A stretch of 64,000 nt of DNA. Source: UBA11891 sp049890035 (GTDB lineage Bacteria; Bacteroidota; Bacteroidia; Flavobacteriales; Flavobacteriaceae). The position numbers and the translations under genes were made by a program. Numbering within the stretch: the first letter of the stretch is position 1; every line of letters begins with the position of its first letter. Positions 53,157 to 62,418 of this stretch are shown in pieces. The notes below the pieces were generated by a model. The model did not search any database and was not told the DNA's origin. It was given only the letters and a program-made list of their open reading frames with translations. The stretch is from NCBI GenBank assembly GCA_049890035.1, contig JBMHCG010000037.1, positions 1 through 64,000 of the forward strand, in the 5' to 3' direction.

Positions 53157-53639
53157 CTAGTTGATGTTTTGTTGATAATCTCCCACACGTGTTGTGTAGT
53201 TGATTTTCAAGGCGTTTACTTTGCGAAGTTCTTGTTTGATATCACTAACCAACCCCATTTTTGTTTCCCCGTCGACTTTTAAAGCAGTGGTCAAAACATT
53301 TTGTAGTTCTTGGCGTTTCGATGCACGTTCCGCCAAAATAAAAGCACCTACTTCATCTACTGTAGCGAACTTGTCATTTAGTTGGATGCGCGCACCGGAG
53401 CCATATTTGTCAATATATCTACTGGATGGCTTCCCTGCATAGATGTACATAATGCGATCTTTTTTGTCCAATTTTTGAACTTGATCGGCTGCTGGTAACG
53501 TATTACTAACCATCAGCGTACTGTCACGCATGACTGTTGCAACCATAAAGAAAAACAACAACATAAAAACAATATCAGGGAGTGATGCCGTAGAAATGGC
53601 TGGTAAATCGCCTCCCTTTTTCTTTTTAAACTTTGACAT
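53157..53639 (-). CDS. ExbD/TolR-family biopolymer transport protein (second copy in operon)
   Basis: 160 residues: basic cytoplasmic start MSKFKKKKGG, single helix with the conserved Asp (STASLPDIVFMLLFFFMVAT), and a periplasmic domain (LNDKFATVDEVGAFILAERA). ExbD-type proteins couple the proton gradient, through ExbB, to envelope processes such as TonB-dependent uptake. Five bases after the other exbD. Confidence 0.9.
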   Translation of the reverse strand: MSKFKKKKGGDLPAISTASLPDIVFMLLFFFMVATVMRDSTLMVSNTLPAADQVQKLDKKDRIMYIYAGKPSSRYIDKYGSGARIQLNDKFATVDEVGAFILAERASKRQELQNVLTTALKVDGETKMGLVSDIKQELRKVNALKINYTTRVGDYQQNIN

Positions 53640-53644
53640 AACTT

Positions 53645-54268
53645 TTATTTTTTGTTGGGTTCTGCTTCTGAAAGTTTTTGCGGGAATAATTCTTTGACTT
53701 CATCCAACATCGGCTTTAGCTTCGTTTTTTCATCCAAGGATGTTCGGGGGTCGTTATAGGTTTTATTGGCTTCTACAAAGCTCATTCCTAGCATCGGATT
53801 CAAGCGTTGAAATTCACGGTTACGCAAATCGTTGTAAGCAGCAACTAATTCATTTTGAACAGCTACATAGACTTTGTAGGAGGTTTCCCGATCATTTTTC
53901 AAAGAGATAATCGCCTTTTGCGGATTGTCAGAGGAAGAAGGGTCCTTTTTCCCTTGACAAAAATCGCAGGCTTCTTCGCCTTGCCCGCCGCCATTGTCGA
54001 GAAACTCAATTGCCATTTGCCGAAGATCCTTTAACTCGGTTGGTTCTTCTTCAACTAGCAATTGGTTGTATTTGTTTACGACTACGGTAAAGATGTTTCG
54101 CTGGCGAATGATGATGTCCTCTTGTTCTTGTTCATCCATGGGAGGTAACTTCCGGTTGAGTCCACTATCGGTTTCGATAGTAGTTGTTACGAGGAAGAAA
54201 ATTAACAACAAGAAAGCAATGTCTGCCATGGACCCTGCATTTACTTCAGGTGCGGCTCTTTTTGCCAT
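53645..54268 (-). CDS. ExbD/TolR-family protein with a periplasmic CxxC insert
   Basis: 207 residues: one helix with the proton-path Asp (NAGSMADIAFLLLIFFLVTT) and a long periplasmic part. An insert at residues ~92-115 contains CDFC (C101, C104) in GEEACDFCQGKKDPSSSD, followed by KAIISLKNDRETSYKVYVAV. The insert is absent from standard ExbD and could be a redox or metal site. Six bases after the four-helix protein gene. Confidence 0.88.
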   Translation of the reverse strand: MAKRAAPEVNAGSMADIAFLLLIFFLVTTTIETDSGLNRKLPPMDEQEQEDIIIRQRNIFTVVVNKYNQLLVEEEPTELKDLRQMAIEFLDNGGGQGEEACDFCQGKKDPSSSDNPQKAIISLKNDRETSYKVYVAVQNELVAAYNDLRNREFQRLNPMLGMSFVEANKTYNDPRTSLDEKTKLKPMLDEVKELFPQKLSEAEPNKK

Positions 54269-54274
54269 AGTTTA

Positions 54275-54724
54275 TTATTTTTTAAGAATTCGTTGCACGC
54301 CAGAGAGTCCCATGGCAAGGATGGCGATGGCCGCCAACATGTAAAAAACACGCAGGCCTGCTCCGACCCATCGTGATCCACTTGCTGAGAGTACCTCCCC
54401 ATCTTTGAGGGGTGTTTCTACGCCTGTCGAGAGGGCATACCCTAAAACGACCACGGCTAGAAACAAACCAATTGAAAGGAGTGCTTTCTTTAATTTTTTT
54501 GCGTCAGAAGCGAGACCGATTAATGAAAAAACCAAGGTAATGACGACGGCTATACCAAAGATGGTCAATGCCAAGCTTACTAAAGGTGATACGGCTCCAT
54601 AGTCGCCCATAGTGGCGGCTAGTTTGATTTCTTCATCGCCCATACTGATGATTCTAAAGAGGAAGATTACTCCCAGTATCCCTAGAACTCCACTGACTAT
54701 TTTGATGATGTTCTGAATGTTCAT
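54275..54724 (-). CDS. Four-helix membrane protein of the ExbB-ExbD operon
   Basis: 149 residues with four clear helices (SGVLGILGVIFLFRII, VSLALTIFGIAVVITLVFSL, LLSIGLFLAVVVLGYALSTG, FYMLAAIAILAMGL) and a short loop after helix 3. Family not recognised. It lies between exbB (25 bases) and the first exbD (6 bases), so it is probably an accessory subunit of this motor. Confidence 0.7.
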   Translation of the reverse strand: MNIQNIIKIVSGVLGILGVIFLFRIISMGDEEIKLAATMGDYGAVSPLVSLALTIFGIAVVITLVFSLIGLASDAKKLKKALLSIGLFLAVVVLGYALSTGVETPLKDGEVLSASGSRWVGAGLRVFYMLAAIAILAMGLSGVQRILKK

Positions 54725-54749
54725 TGTCGATAGCTATTAGGGTCTTAAA

Positions 54750-55529
54750 TTATTTTTTGTGTGCGACCAAAATATCGATTAACGTAATGGAAGCATCTTC
54801 CATATCGTTTACAATGCTGTCGATTTTCGCTACAATGTAGTTGTAGAAAATTTGAAGAATGATTGCTACAATCAAACCAAATACGGTCGTCAGAAGGGCT
54901 ACTTTAATACCTCCTGCAACCAGTGAAGGTTGCATATCTCCGGCTGCCTCAATCTTGTCAAAGGCTTGAATCATCCCGATAACTGTTCCCATGAAACCGA
55001 GCATGGGTGCCAGTGCGATAAATAAGGAAATCCATGATACATTCTTTTCGAGTTGCCCCATTTGGACACCACCGTAAGCAACAACGGCTTTTTCTGCATT
55101 TTCAACACCTTCATCAACACGATCCAAACCTTGGTAAAATATTGAAGCAACAGGACCTTTGGTGTTGCGGCACAATTCCTTTGCTGCTTCAACCCCACCA
55201 GAGGAAAGAGCTTCTTCTACACCAGCCGTTAGTTTGGCTGTATTGGTTGTTGAGAGATTCAAAAAGATGATACGCTCAATAGCGATGGCCAGTCCGAGAA
55301 TCAAACAGATTAGAACGATTCCCATAAAACCAGGCCCACCTTCAATAAAACGTTTTTTCAATTCTTGCGTAAAAGAAGCGGATTCAGCAGGCATTTCTTC
55401 ATCTGCTGACATTTCTTGGTCTTGTACGCTTACTACCGTATTTACATCCGCTGCAGTGGTATTTGCATAGGTTGTGAATGTGGTCATAAAAATACCCACT
55501 ATAGCGAGGGCCATCAATACTCTTTTCAT
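54750..55529 (-). CDS. MotA/TolQ/ExbB proton-channel protein with signal peptide
   Basis: 259 residues. A cleavable signal (VLMALAIVGIFMTTFTTYAN) and an acidic periplasmic segment precede the three ExbB helices: GFMGIVLICLILGLAIAIER, WISLFIALAPMLGFMGTVIG and GGIKVALLTTVFGLIVAIIL. It forms the stator channel with the two ExbD proteins downstream. The signal-bearing form is common in Bacteroidota. First gene of the operon. Confidence 0.92.
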   Translation of the reverse strand: MKRVLMALAIVGIFMTTFTTYANTTAADVNTVVSVQDQEMSADEEMPAESASFTQELKKRFIEGGPGFMGIVLICLILGLAIAIERIIFLNLSTTNTAKLTAGVEEALSSGGVEAAKELCRNTKGPVASIFYQGLDRVDEGVENAEKAVVAYGGVQMGQLEKNVSWISLFIALAPMLGFMGTVIGMIQAFDKIEAAGDMQPSLVAGGIKVALLTTVFGLIVAIILQIFYNYIVAKIDSIVNDMEDASITLIDILVAHKK

Positions 55530-55601
55530 TGTTTAGAATTTTTGTCTGTTTTAAAAGTCTTTAAAGTTAAAAAAAAATCAATACGATTTTAAGTTTTTTA
55601 G

Positions 55602-55689
55602 CAGAGAGGAAGGGATTCGAACCCTCGATACGCTTTTGACGTATACACACTTTCCAGGCGTGCGCCTTCGACCACTCGGCCACCTCTCT
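55602..55689 (-). tRNA. tRNA-Ser (GGA)
   Basis: 88-base class II tRNA read on the minus strand. Acceptor stem AGAGAGG / CCTCTCT with discriminator G; D-arm GCCGAGTGGTCGAAGGC; anticodon arm CACGC-CTGGAAA-GTGTG with anticodon GGA; variable arm TATACG TCAAAAG CGTAT; T-arm GAGGG-TTCGAAT-CCCTT. CCA is not encoded (CTA follows). It reads TCC/TCT serine codons. Confidence 0.96.
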
Positions 55690-55751
55690 TTTCGCAGCGA
55701 AAGAAACAAAAAAAATCAATTCTTTTGGTACTTTTAGGTAAAAATGTGTTT

Positions 55752-56528
55752 TTAAGAAACCTTCCTTTCTAGGGTAAATACCCTTTGTATGTTTGCTGTG
55801 GTCTGATTTACAACTTCACTTAAGGGTAGCTGATACAACTGTGCTACTTTTTCTGCTATCAATGAAAGATAGGCACTTTCATTTCGCTTGCCGCGGTGGG
55901 GTACTGGAGCCAGATACGGAGCGTCAGTCTCCAAAACAATATGCTCTATAGGAATTTCAGATAAAAATTGGTCTATTTTACCATTTTTAAAGGTGACAAC
56001 TCCTCCAATACCCAATAATAGGTTGCATTGCATTGCTTTCTGTGCATCGGAGAATGTACCCGTAAAACAATGGAAAATCCCTTTGATTTGTGAACAATCA
56101 AAATCATTAAGAATAGTAAATACAGTATCGAATGCATCACGGCAGTGTATGGCAATAGGTAATTGGTAATCTATGCTCCATTGGATTTGCTGAGCAAAGG
56201 CCATTTGCTGTTCTTTTCGAAAACTCTGATCCCAATACAAGTCCATTCCAATTTCCCCAACAGCACAATACATCCCTGTTTTAAGTTGGGAAGCAACCCA
56301 TGCTAATTCCTCTTTATAGTTTGCTTTGACATGGGTTGGATGCAAGCCCGTCATTAAGTGTATCTGATTGGGAGCCATGGATTTAAGGGATTTCATGCGC
56401 CCTTCGTACTGAGAATCGATCGCGGGGATTAAAAAATCTGTGATCCCCTGATCAATTGCGCGTTGGAATACCTCAGCACGATCTTCGTCAAATTCTTCGA
56501 CATACAAATGGGTGTGGGAGTCAATCAT
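55752..56528 (-). CDS. TatD-family metal-dependent hydrolase
   Basis: About 258 residues: metal site MIDSHTHLYVEEFDEDR, AVGEIGMDLYWDQSF, IAIHCRDAFDTV, IKGIFHCFTGTF and VLETDAPYLAPVPHRGKRNE. TatD-type enzymes are Mg-dependent DNases or deacylases. The start is ATG 56528 or 56534 (two residues longer); TATTTTTA just upstream fits a short-leader promoter. A longer frame to 56600 overlaps the divergent protease gene and is rejected. Confidence 0.92.
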   Translation of the reverse strand: MIDSHTHLYVEEFDEDRAEVFQRAIDQGITDFLIPAIDSQYEGRMKSLKSMAPNQIHLMTGLHPTHVKANYKEELAWVASQLKTGMYCAVGEIGMDLYWDQSFRKEQQMAFAQQIQWSIDYQLPIAIHCRDAFDTVFTILNDFDCSQIKGIFHCFTGTFSDAQKAMQCNLLLGIGGVVTFKNGKIDQFLSEIPIEHIVLETDAPYLAPVPHRGKRNESAYLSLIAEKVAQLYQLPLSEVVNQTTANIQRVFTLERKVS

Positions 56529-56589
56529 GTTCATCGGGTAAAAATAGTACTTTAGCCAAGCAGGCAACCAATCCCACCATAAAATTACC

Positions 56590-57003
56590 ATGGATACCAT
56601 CCAAATTCCAATCCAATTTCTTCCAACAGAACATATTTGTTGTCAATTACTCCTTAACGACAAACCTGTTTTTCTTTTAATCGATACTGGTGCCACCAAC
56701 AGTTGCATCGCTTTTTCTCGCTATGAATTTTATAGCATGAAACTTCAAGAGGAATCGATTGAAGCAGCGGGAGCTGGATTGGAAAAATTAAAAGCTCAAA
56801 AGACGGAAAAAGCCGTTCTTCGGACACAATGTACTGCTGTTATCCAAAAATTTTCCTGGATGGTTTTGGATTTGGCTCCTATAAACACCTCACTGGAAAA
56901 AAATGAAGCTCCAGCGATAGACGGTATCCTTGGAGCCGATGTCCTTCGCAAAAGAAAGGCTTGTATCGACTACGACAAAGATCTTTTAACCTTACAGCTC
57001 TAA
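56590..57003 (+). CDS. Retropepsin-like aspartic protease domain protein
   Basis: 137 residues: VFLLIDTGATNSCIAFS contains the catalytic DTG, and IDGILGADVLRKRKACIDY is the matching C-terminal element of single-domain retropepsin-like proteins. No signal peptide or membrane helix. Substrate unknown. The last 12 bases overlap the convergent odhB end. Confidence 0.85.
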   Translation: MDTIQIPIQFLPTEHICCQLLLNDKPVFLLIDTGATNSCIAFSRYEFYSMKLQEESIEAAGAGLEKLKAQKTEKAVLRTQCTAVIQKFSWMVLDLAPINTSLEKNEAPAIDGILGADVLRKRKACIDYDKDLLTLQL

Positions 57004-58212
57004 AGCTGCTTTCGGATTATTATCCATCAACAGCAAACGTGGGTCTTCCAAGGCTTCTTTGACAGCAACCAAAAAACCAACGGACTCGCGACCGTCTACG
57101 ATTCGGTGGTCGTAGGACAGCGCTACATACATCATCGGGCGAATCACTACTGCACCATCTACTGCCACCGGGCGCTCAATAATGTTATGCATCCCCAGGA
57201 TGGCCGATTGAGGTGGGTTGATGATGGGTGTGGATAGCATGGAACCAAAGACCCCGCCATTTGAAATGGTAAAGGTTCCACCTGTCATATCATCAACAGT
57301 TATCTGTCCTTCACGCGCACGTACAGCCAATCGTTTGATTTCACTCTCGATACCGCGGAAAGTTAAGGCTTCTGCATTGCGAACTACAGGAACCATTAAA
57401 CCTTTGGGACCCGACACGGCTACACTAATATCACAATAGTCAAATTTTACTTGATGATCACCGTCGATCATTGAATTTACATCAGGGTACAGCTCCAAAG
57501 CACGAACAACGGCTTTGGTAAAAAAACTCATGAAGCCAAGTCCTACTTGATGTTTTTCTTTGAAGGTTTCTTTGAATTCACCTCGCAATGAAAATATAGG
57601 TGCCATATCAACTTCATTGAAGGTGGTCAACATGGCTGTTTCATTTTTCACAGTCACCAAACGCTCGGCAACTTTTCGTCGGAGCATGGACATTTTTTTT
57701 CGGTTTTCACCACGGCTACCATGAGCAGGTGGCGTCCCCATGGCAGGGGTTGCTTTTTGAGCATCTGCCTTAGTAATTCGTCCGTCACGACCTGTACCTT
57801 GGATGGTTTCTGGATTCAGCCCTTTTTCTGCAATAATTTTTTTGGCCGCTGGACTGGCCAAACCACTGGCATAGGTTTTAGGTGCAGGCGGTGTCTCAGA
57901 AGGCACAGAGTGAACTGCTTCAGCTGCTGGTTCAGATGGCGCAACGGATGATGGGGTACTCCCCTCGGCAGGAACTCCTTCTGTATCGATATGGCAGACT
58001 ACCTGTCCGACAGCAACAGCATCCCCTTCTTCTGCCTTGAGGGTAATGGTACCACTAACCTCTGCGGGTAATTCGAGGGTGGCTTTATCGGAATCAACTT
58101 CTGCAATTGCCTGGTCTTTTTCGACGTAGTCCCCGTCTTGAACGAGCCATTGTGCAATTTCTACTTCGGTAATGGATTCTCCCGGCGAAGGAACTTTCAT
58201 TTCTAGTATCAT
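56992..58212 (-). CDS. odhB: 2-oxoglutarate dehydrogenase E2, dihydrolipoyl succinyltransferase
   Basis: 406 residues: lipoyl domain with IAEVDSDKATLELPAEVSG (lipoyl Lys), a Pro/Ala/Ser linker, the E1/E3-binding domain (ASPAAKKIIAEKGLNPETIQ), and a catalytic domain ending in ALSYDHRIVDGRESVGFLV (His and Asp of DHRxxDG). Adjacent sucA makes the 2-oxoglutarate complex certain. Starts 11 bases after sucA. Confidence 0.95.
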   Translation of the reverse strand: MILEMKVPSPGESITEVEIAQWLVQDGDYVEKDQAIAEVDSDKATLELPAEVSGTITLKAEEGDAVAVGQVVCHIDTEGVPAEGSTPSSVAPSEPAAEAVHSVPSETPPAPKTYASGLASPAAKKIIAEKGLNPETIQGTGRDGRITKADAQKATPAMGTPPAHGSRGENRKKMSMLRRKVAERLVTVKNETAMLTTFNEVDMAPIFSLRGEFKETFKEKHQVGLGFMSFFTKAVVRALELYPDVNSMIDGDHQVKFDYCDISVAVSGPKGLMVPVVRNAEALTFRGIESEIKRLAVRAREGQITVDDMTGGTFTISNGGVFGSMLSTPIINPPQSAILGMHNIIERPVAVDGAVVIRPMMYVALSYDHRIVDGRESVGFLVAVKEALEDPRLLLMDNNPKAALEL

Positions 58213-58223
58213 GTCGGACAGAT

Positions 58224-60980
58224 TTACTTTATTTTTCGTATTTGATTATTTTTTGTGGCATCAAAAACATATTCAATGACTTCTTGATGGCGTCTTTGGA
58301 AACGAGTAGCACTTCCAGCTGCTGGGGCTCCATAGGAGCGACGCGAGGCACAGCGCCATTGGCTGGCTGGGGCGTGTTGCAGCAGTAAATAGCCCCAAAC
58401 GCCCATATTTCGTGGTTCTTCTTGTGCCCAAACAACGTCTTTGGCATTTGGAAACTGTGCTCTAACCTTTTCTATTTCTTGCTCGGGTAATGGAAAAAGC
58501 TGTTCGATTCGAACCAGTGCTACATCCCTTCGATTCTTCTCCTCCCGGGCTCTCCATAGATCGTAATAAAATTTACCAGTACAAAACACCAACGTTTTTA
58601 CTTGATCGGCAGTTACCATTTCATCAGAGATGACCGTCTTAAAATTTCCAGTTGCGAGCTCTTCTGGAGAAGAAACTGCTTGGGGAAGACGAAGGAGACT
58701 TTTGGGGGTAAATACGATCAAAGGTTTTCGAAAGTTTGCCTTTACCTGACGCCGTAGTACATGGAACATATTGGCAGGGGTTGTGCAATTTACTACGTAC
58801 ATATTGTCCTTTGCACATAGTTGTAAATATCTTTCTATACGAGCAGAAGAATGCTCAGCTCCCTGACCTTCGTAGCCATGAGGGAGTAACAAGACAATTC
58901 CATTTTGTGTTTTCCATTTGTCTTCTGCAGCGGAGATATATTGGTCAATGACAATTTGGGCTCCGTTAGAGAAATCTCCAAATTGCGCTTCCCAAATCGT
59001 CAATGCATTGGGACTGGCCATAGCATAACCATAATCAAAACCCAACACACCGTACTCGGATAAAAGGGAATTGAAAATTGCAAATTTTCCTTGGTTGGGG
59101 GCGAGTGTATTAAGTTGAATCAATTCTTCTTCAGAAGCCTCTGCTTTAAGAACGGCATGGCGGTGAGAAAAGGTTCCACGCTCCACATCTTGGCCCGAGA
59201 TACGCACTCCGTGGCCTTCTAATAAGAGTGTTCCGTAAGCCAATAATTCTCCCATCGCCCAATCGAGTTTTTTGGTTTCAAAAAACATTTTCTTTCGATC
59301 GGCAATTAACCGCTCTGTTTTTCGGAGGAATTTCTTGTCTTCGGGTAGTTCTGAGAGTGTCGTGGCTACTTTTTCTAATTCTTCGAAAGGAATTGCGGTT
59401 ACAACAGAATCCAACATTTTACCTTCCTCTACGCGTGGGATTCCCTCCCATTCGTCCTGCATAAAAGGTGTAATGATTGTTTTTTCAACTTTTCGAGCAT
59501 CTTCCAAATCTTCCTCAAGGCTATTTTTGTAAGCAAGCTCCAAGGCCTTCATATAGGAGGAATCAATTACACCCTGTGCCATTAATTGTTCAGCATAAAT
59601 ATCCCGTGGATTTTTATGCTTGGCAATCATTTTATACAGCTGGGGCTGAGTAAAGCGGGGTTCGTCACCTTCGTTATGTCCATATTTTCGATAGCCCAAA
59701 AGATCAATAAAAACATCTCGACCAAACGTCATGCGAAAGTCCAATGCAAACAAAGTGGCATGAACCACGGCTTCTGCGTCATCCGCATTGACGTGTAATA
59801 CGGGAGATAGAGTTACTTTGCCTACATCGGTACAATAGGTGCTAGAACGGGCATCGAGATAATTGGTTGTGAAACCAATTTGATTATTGACAACAATGTG
59901 AACCGTACCCCCTGTACCGTACCCTTTGAGTCGCGCCATTTGAACAATTTCGTAAGGCAATCCTTGCCCTGCAATGGCTGCATCGCCATGAACCAAAATG
60001 GGCAGTACTTTGGAGGTGTCACCATTGAACTGATGCTCGAGTTTTGCGCGGGTGATTCCCTGCACAACAGCACCTACTGTTTCAAGATGCGAAGGATTGG
60101 GAGCGATGTTCATATTGATCTGCTTACCCGAATCTGTTGTTCGCTTAGAAGTCCATCCCAGATGGTATTTTACATCCCCATCAAAAACCACCTCTTCATA
60201 ATCTTTACCGTCAAATTCACTGAATATATCGCGGGGTGATTTCCCAAAAATGTTGGTCAATGTGTTCAAACGGCCTCGGTGTGCCATCCCCATTACAAAT
60301 TCTTCAACACCTTGTTCGGCAGCCGATTCAATGACGGCGTCCAAAGCTGGGATGAGCGATTCCCCCCCTTCTAGTGAAAAGCGTTTCTGCCCCACATACT
60401 TGGTATGTAAAAAATTCTCAAAACTCACTGCCTGATTCAGTTTGAAGAGAATGTGTTTTTTTTGATCTGTAGTAAACTGCGGGTGGTTGTTGTTTATATT
60501 CAACCTTTGTTGGATCCAATTCACTTTTTCGGGATCACGTATGTACATATATTCAACCCCGATTGAATCGCAATAGATGGTTTGTAGATTGTCGATAATC
60601 TTTGCCAGTGTTGTTGGGCCAATACCCGTAATCGATCCTGCATTGAATACTTTTTCCAAATCCGTAGCATCCAAACCAAAGTTTTCGATAGCCAAATCAG
60701 GCGTATATTTTCTTCGATCCCGTACAGGATTGGTTTTTGTAAAAAGGTGCCCGCGACTGCGGTACGCATCGATTAGTTTAACGACCTGAAATTCTTTACG
60801 AACCGTTTCGGGTACTTCAGCCATTGCCTCGGTTGTATGGGCGTTTTCCATACCAAAATCAAAACCCTGAAAAAAGGCACGCCAACTGGGCTCCACCTGA
60901 TCTGGATTGTGCAAGTATTGGTCATAAAGGGTTGAGAAATAAGCAGTGTGTGCTGCGTTTAAAAAAGAATAGTTATCCAT
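58224..60980 (-). CDS. sucA: 2-oxoglutarate dehydrogenase E1
   Basis: 918 residues: FLNAAHTAYFSTLYDQYLHN at the start, EEFVMGMAHRGRLNTLTNIF, ILVHGDAAIAGQGLPYEIVQ (ThDP site), YRKYGHNEGDEPRFTQP, LLPHGYEGQGAEHSSARIER. It decarboxylates 2-oxoglutarate in the TCA cycle and hands succinyl to E2. First gene of the sucA-odhB operon, with the -7 element 16 bases before ATG. Confidence 0.96.
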   Translation of the reverse strand: MDNYSFLNAAHTAYFSTLYDQYLHNPDQVEPSWRAFFQGFDFGMENAHTTEAMAEVPETVRKEFQVVKLIDAYRSRGHLFTKTNPVRDRRKYTPDLAIENFGLDATDLEKVFNAGSITGIGPTTLAKIIDNLQTIYCDSIGVEYMYIRDPEKVNWIQQRLNINNNHPQFTTDQKKHILFKLNQAVSFENFLHTKYVGQKRFSLEGGESLIPALDAVIESAAEQGVEEFVMGMAHRGRLNTLTNIFGKSPRDIFSEFDGKDYEEVVFDGDVKYHLGWTSKRTTDSGKQINMNIAPNPSHLETVGAVVQGITRAKLEHQFNGDTSKVLPILVHGDAAIAGQGLPYEIVQMARLKGYGTGGTVHIVVNNQIGFTTNYLDARSSTYCTDVGKVTLSPVLHVNADDAEAVVHATLFALDFRMTFGRDVFIDLLGYRKYGHNEGDEPRFTQPQLYKMIAKHKNPRDIYAEQLMAQGVIDSSYMKALELAYKNSLEEDLEDARKVEKTIITPFMQDEWEGIPRVEEGKMLDSVVTAIPFEELEKVATTLSELPEDKKFLRKTERLIADRKKMFFETKKLDWAMGELLAYGTLLLEGHGVRISGQDVERGTFSHRHAVLKAEASEEELIQLNTLAPNQGKFAIFNSLLSEYGVLGFDYGYAMASPNALTIWEAQFGDFSNGAQIVIDQYISAAEDKWKTQNGIVLLLPHGYEGQGAEHSSARIERYLQLCAKDNMYVVNCTTPANMFHVLRRQVKANFRKPLIVFTPKSLLRLPQAVSSPEELATGNFKTVISDEMVTADQVKTLVFCTGKFYYDLWRAREEKNRRDVALVRIEQLFPLPEQEIEKVRAQFPNAKDVVWAQEEPRNMGVWGYLLLQHAPASQWRCASRRSYGAPAAGSATRFQRRHQEVIEYVFDATKNNQIRKIK

Positions 60981-60996
60981 TCGGCCAATTCTAAAT

Positions 60997-61004
60997 CAAA
61001 AGTA
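60997..61004 (-). promoter_or_regulatory. -7 element TACTTTTG of sucA
   Basis: Exact TAnnTTTG match on the minus strand, 16 bases before the sucA ATG. Confidence 0.6.
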
Positions 61005-61134
61005 AAAATACAATTTTTCCCAAGAGCAGCAGTCGGATAGGCAGAAATAACAACCCGCATGAGTCAAGTGCAACAATTCTCTAAAAAAAACAGCTTTTTT
61101 GATAAATAATTCACTGCAATGGAGAGCCTTTTCG

Positions 61135-61152
61135 CAAATTTTCGGAATTTTG
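61135..61152 (+). promoter_or_regulatory. Candidate operator/-7 region of umuCD
   Basis: The imperfect dyad CAAATTTTCGGAATTTTG (CAAATT...AATTTTG) ends four bases before the umuC GTG. Its right half, GAATTTTG, differs from TAnnTTTG only in the first base and has the spacing of the leaderless class. A repressor bound here would block transcription, as expected for a damage-inducible operon. No LexA site is known to me for this group, so this is a guess from position and symmetry. Confidence 0.3.
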
Positions 61153-61156
61153 AATT

Positions 61157-62416
61157 GTGTTTGCACTGGTTGATTGTAATAATTTTTATGCTTCCTGCGA
61201 GCGGGTATTTCAGCCACAATACGAAGGCCGCCCGATTGTCATTTTATCCAACAATGATGGTTGTGTCATTGCGCGGAGCAATGAAGCCAAAGCTCTGGGA
61301 ATCCCTATGGGAGCTCCTGCCTTTCAGTACAAAGATCAATTCAAACAGCAAAATATTCAGGTATTCTCCTCCAATTATGCATTGTACGGCGACATGAGTC
61401 ACCGGGTGATGAAAGTACTGGAACGCTATACCCCCAATGTGGAAATCTATAGTATTGACGAAGCTTTTTTACAATTCAAAGGGTTTGATCATTTTGACTT
61501 AGAAGCCGAATGCTTGAAAATGAAACAACAAGTGAAACAATGGACGGGTATTCCTGTTTCAGTAGGCCTGGCCTCTACCAAAGCACTGGCAAAAATCGCC
61601 AATAAAATTGCCAAAAAATTTGCCCATAGGACCCAGGGCGTCTATTGTATTGACAACGAAGAAAAACGAATCAAAGCCCTGAAATGGACCGCCATTGGTG
61701 ATGTTTGGGGCATTGGCCGGCAACACAAAGTCCGACTCCAAGCACTCGGAGTACAAACGGCTTATGATTTTGCACTTTTGCCTGACGATTGGATCAAAAA
61801 AAACATGAGCGTATTGGGACTCCGCCTTAAAAAAGACTTGCAAGGACTGCCCTTTATTCAACTGGAGGAGGAAATCCCTCCAAAAAAATCCATTGCCACC
61901 ACCCGTAGTTTTGAAGGGACTGTCACCCAGTGGTCGGATTTGGAAGAACGGGTAGCTACTTTTGCTGTTAGCTGTGCTGAAAAGCTACGCAAACAGCGCA
62001 GTACCTGTAGCGCCCTCTATGTATTTGTGCGTAGTGATCCGCATAAAAAAGGGACAACCCCCTATCGCAGCAGTTGTACCATCACTCTACCCCATGCCTC
62101 CAACTCCAGTTTGGATTTGAGTAAATATGCCGTTGCTGCTGCCAAAAGCATGTTCCAAGACGGCATTGCCTTTAAAAAAGCGGGGGTGATCGTGATGGGT
62201 TTGGCCCCAGCAGAAACACGCCAATTGACCCTCTTTGAATCCCATGTGGGCAAACATCAGGCATTGATGCGAGCCATTGACAAAATTCACAAACGCTATG
62301 GCCCGCACCAGATGAAATTGGCCAATCAAGATCTAGGCAGAACTTGGAAAATGCGGCAAGAACACCTGTCCAAACGCTATACTACCGCTTTATCTGACAT
62401 CATCAAAGTAAAATAA
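61157..62416 (+). CDS. umuC: Y-family DNA polymerase, UmuC type
   Basis: 419 residues: MFALVDCNNFYASCERVFQP with the first catalytic Asp; SNNDGCVIARSNEAKALGIP; the second acidic pair in VEIYSIDEAFLQFKG; GVGLAST-type loop VSVGLASTKALAKIANKIAK; then little-finger residues and the C-terminal DUF4113-like end RTWKMRQEHLSKRYTT. It is a translesion polymerase. GTG start. The umuD gene follows two bases later, the reverse of the E. coli order. Confidence 0.93.
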   Translation: MFALVDCNNFYASCERVFQPQYEGRPIVILSNNDGCVIARSNEAKALGIPMGAPAFQYKDQFKQQNIQVFSSNYALYGDMSHRVMKVLERYTPNVEIYSIDEAFLQFKGFDHFDLEAECLKMKQQVKQWTGIPVSVGLASTKALAKIANKIAKKFAHRTQGVYCIDNEEKRIKALKWTAIGDVWGIGRQHKVRLQALGVQTAYDFALLPDDWIKKNMSVLGLRLKKDLQGLPFIQLEEEIPPKKSIATTRSFEGTVTQWSDLEERVATFAVSCAEKLRKQRSTCSALYVFVRSDPHKKGTTPYRSSCTITLPHASNSSLDLSKYAVAAAKSMFQDGIAFKKAGVIVMGLAPAETRQLTLFESHVGKHQALMRAIDKIHKRYGPHQMKLANQDLGRTWKMRQEHLSKRYTTALSDIIKVK

Positions 62417-62418
62417 CT

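Noticed and set aside
58229..58447. Possible frameshift at the sucA C-terminus
   Set aside because: An alternate frame is open there, but the main frame ends in a family-like sequence (AGSATRFQRRHQEVIEYVF), so the gene is whole.
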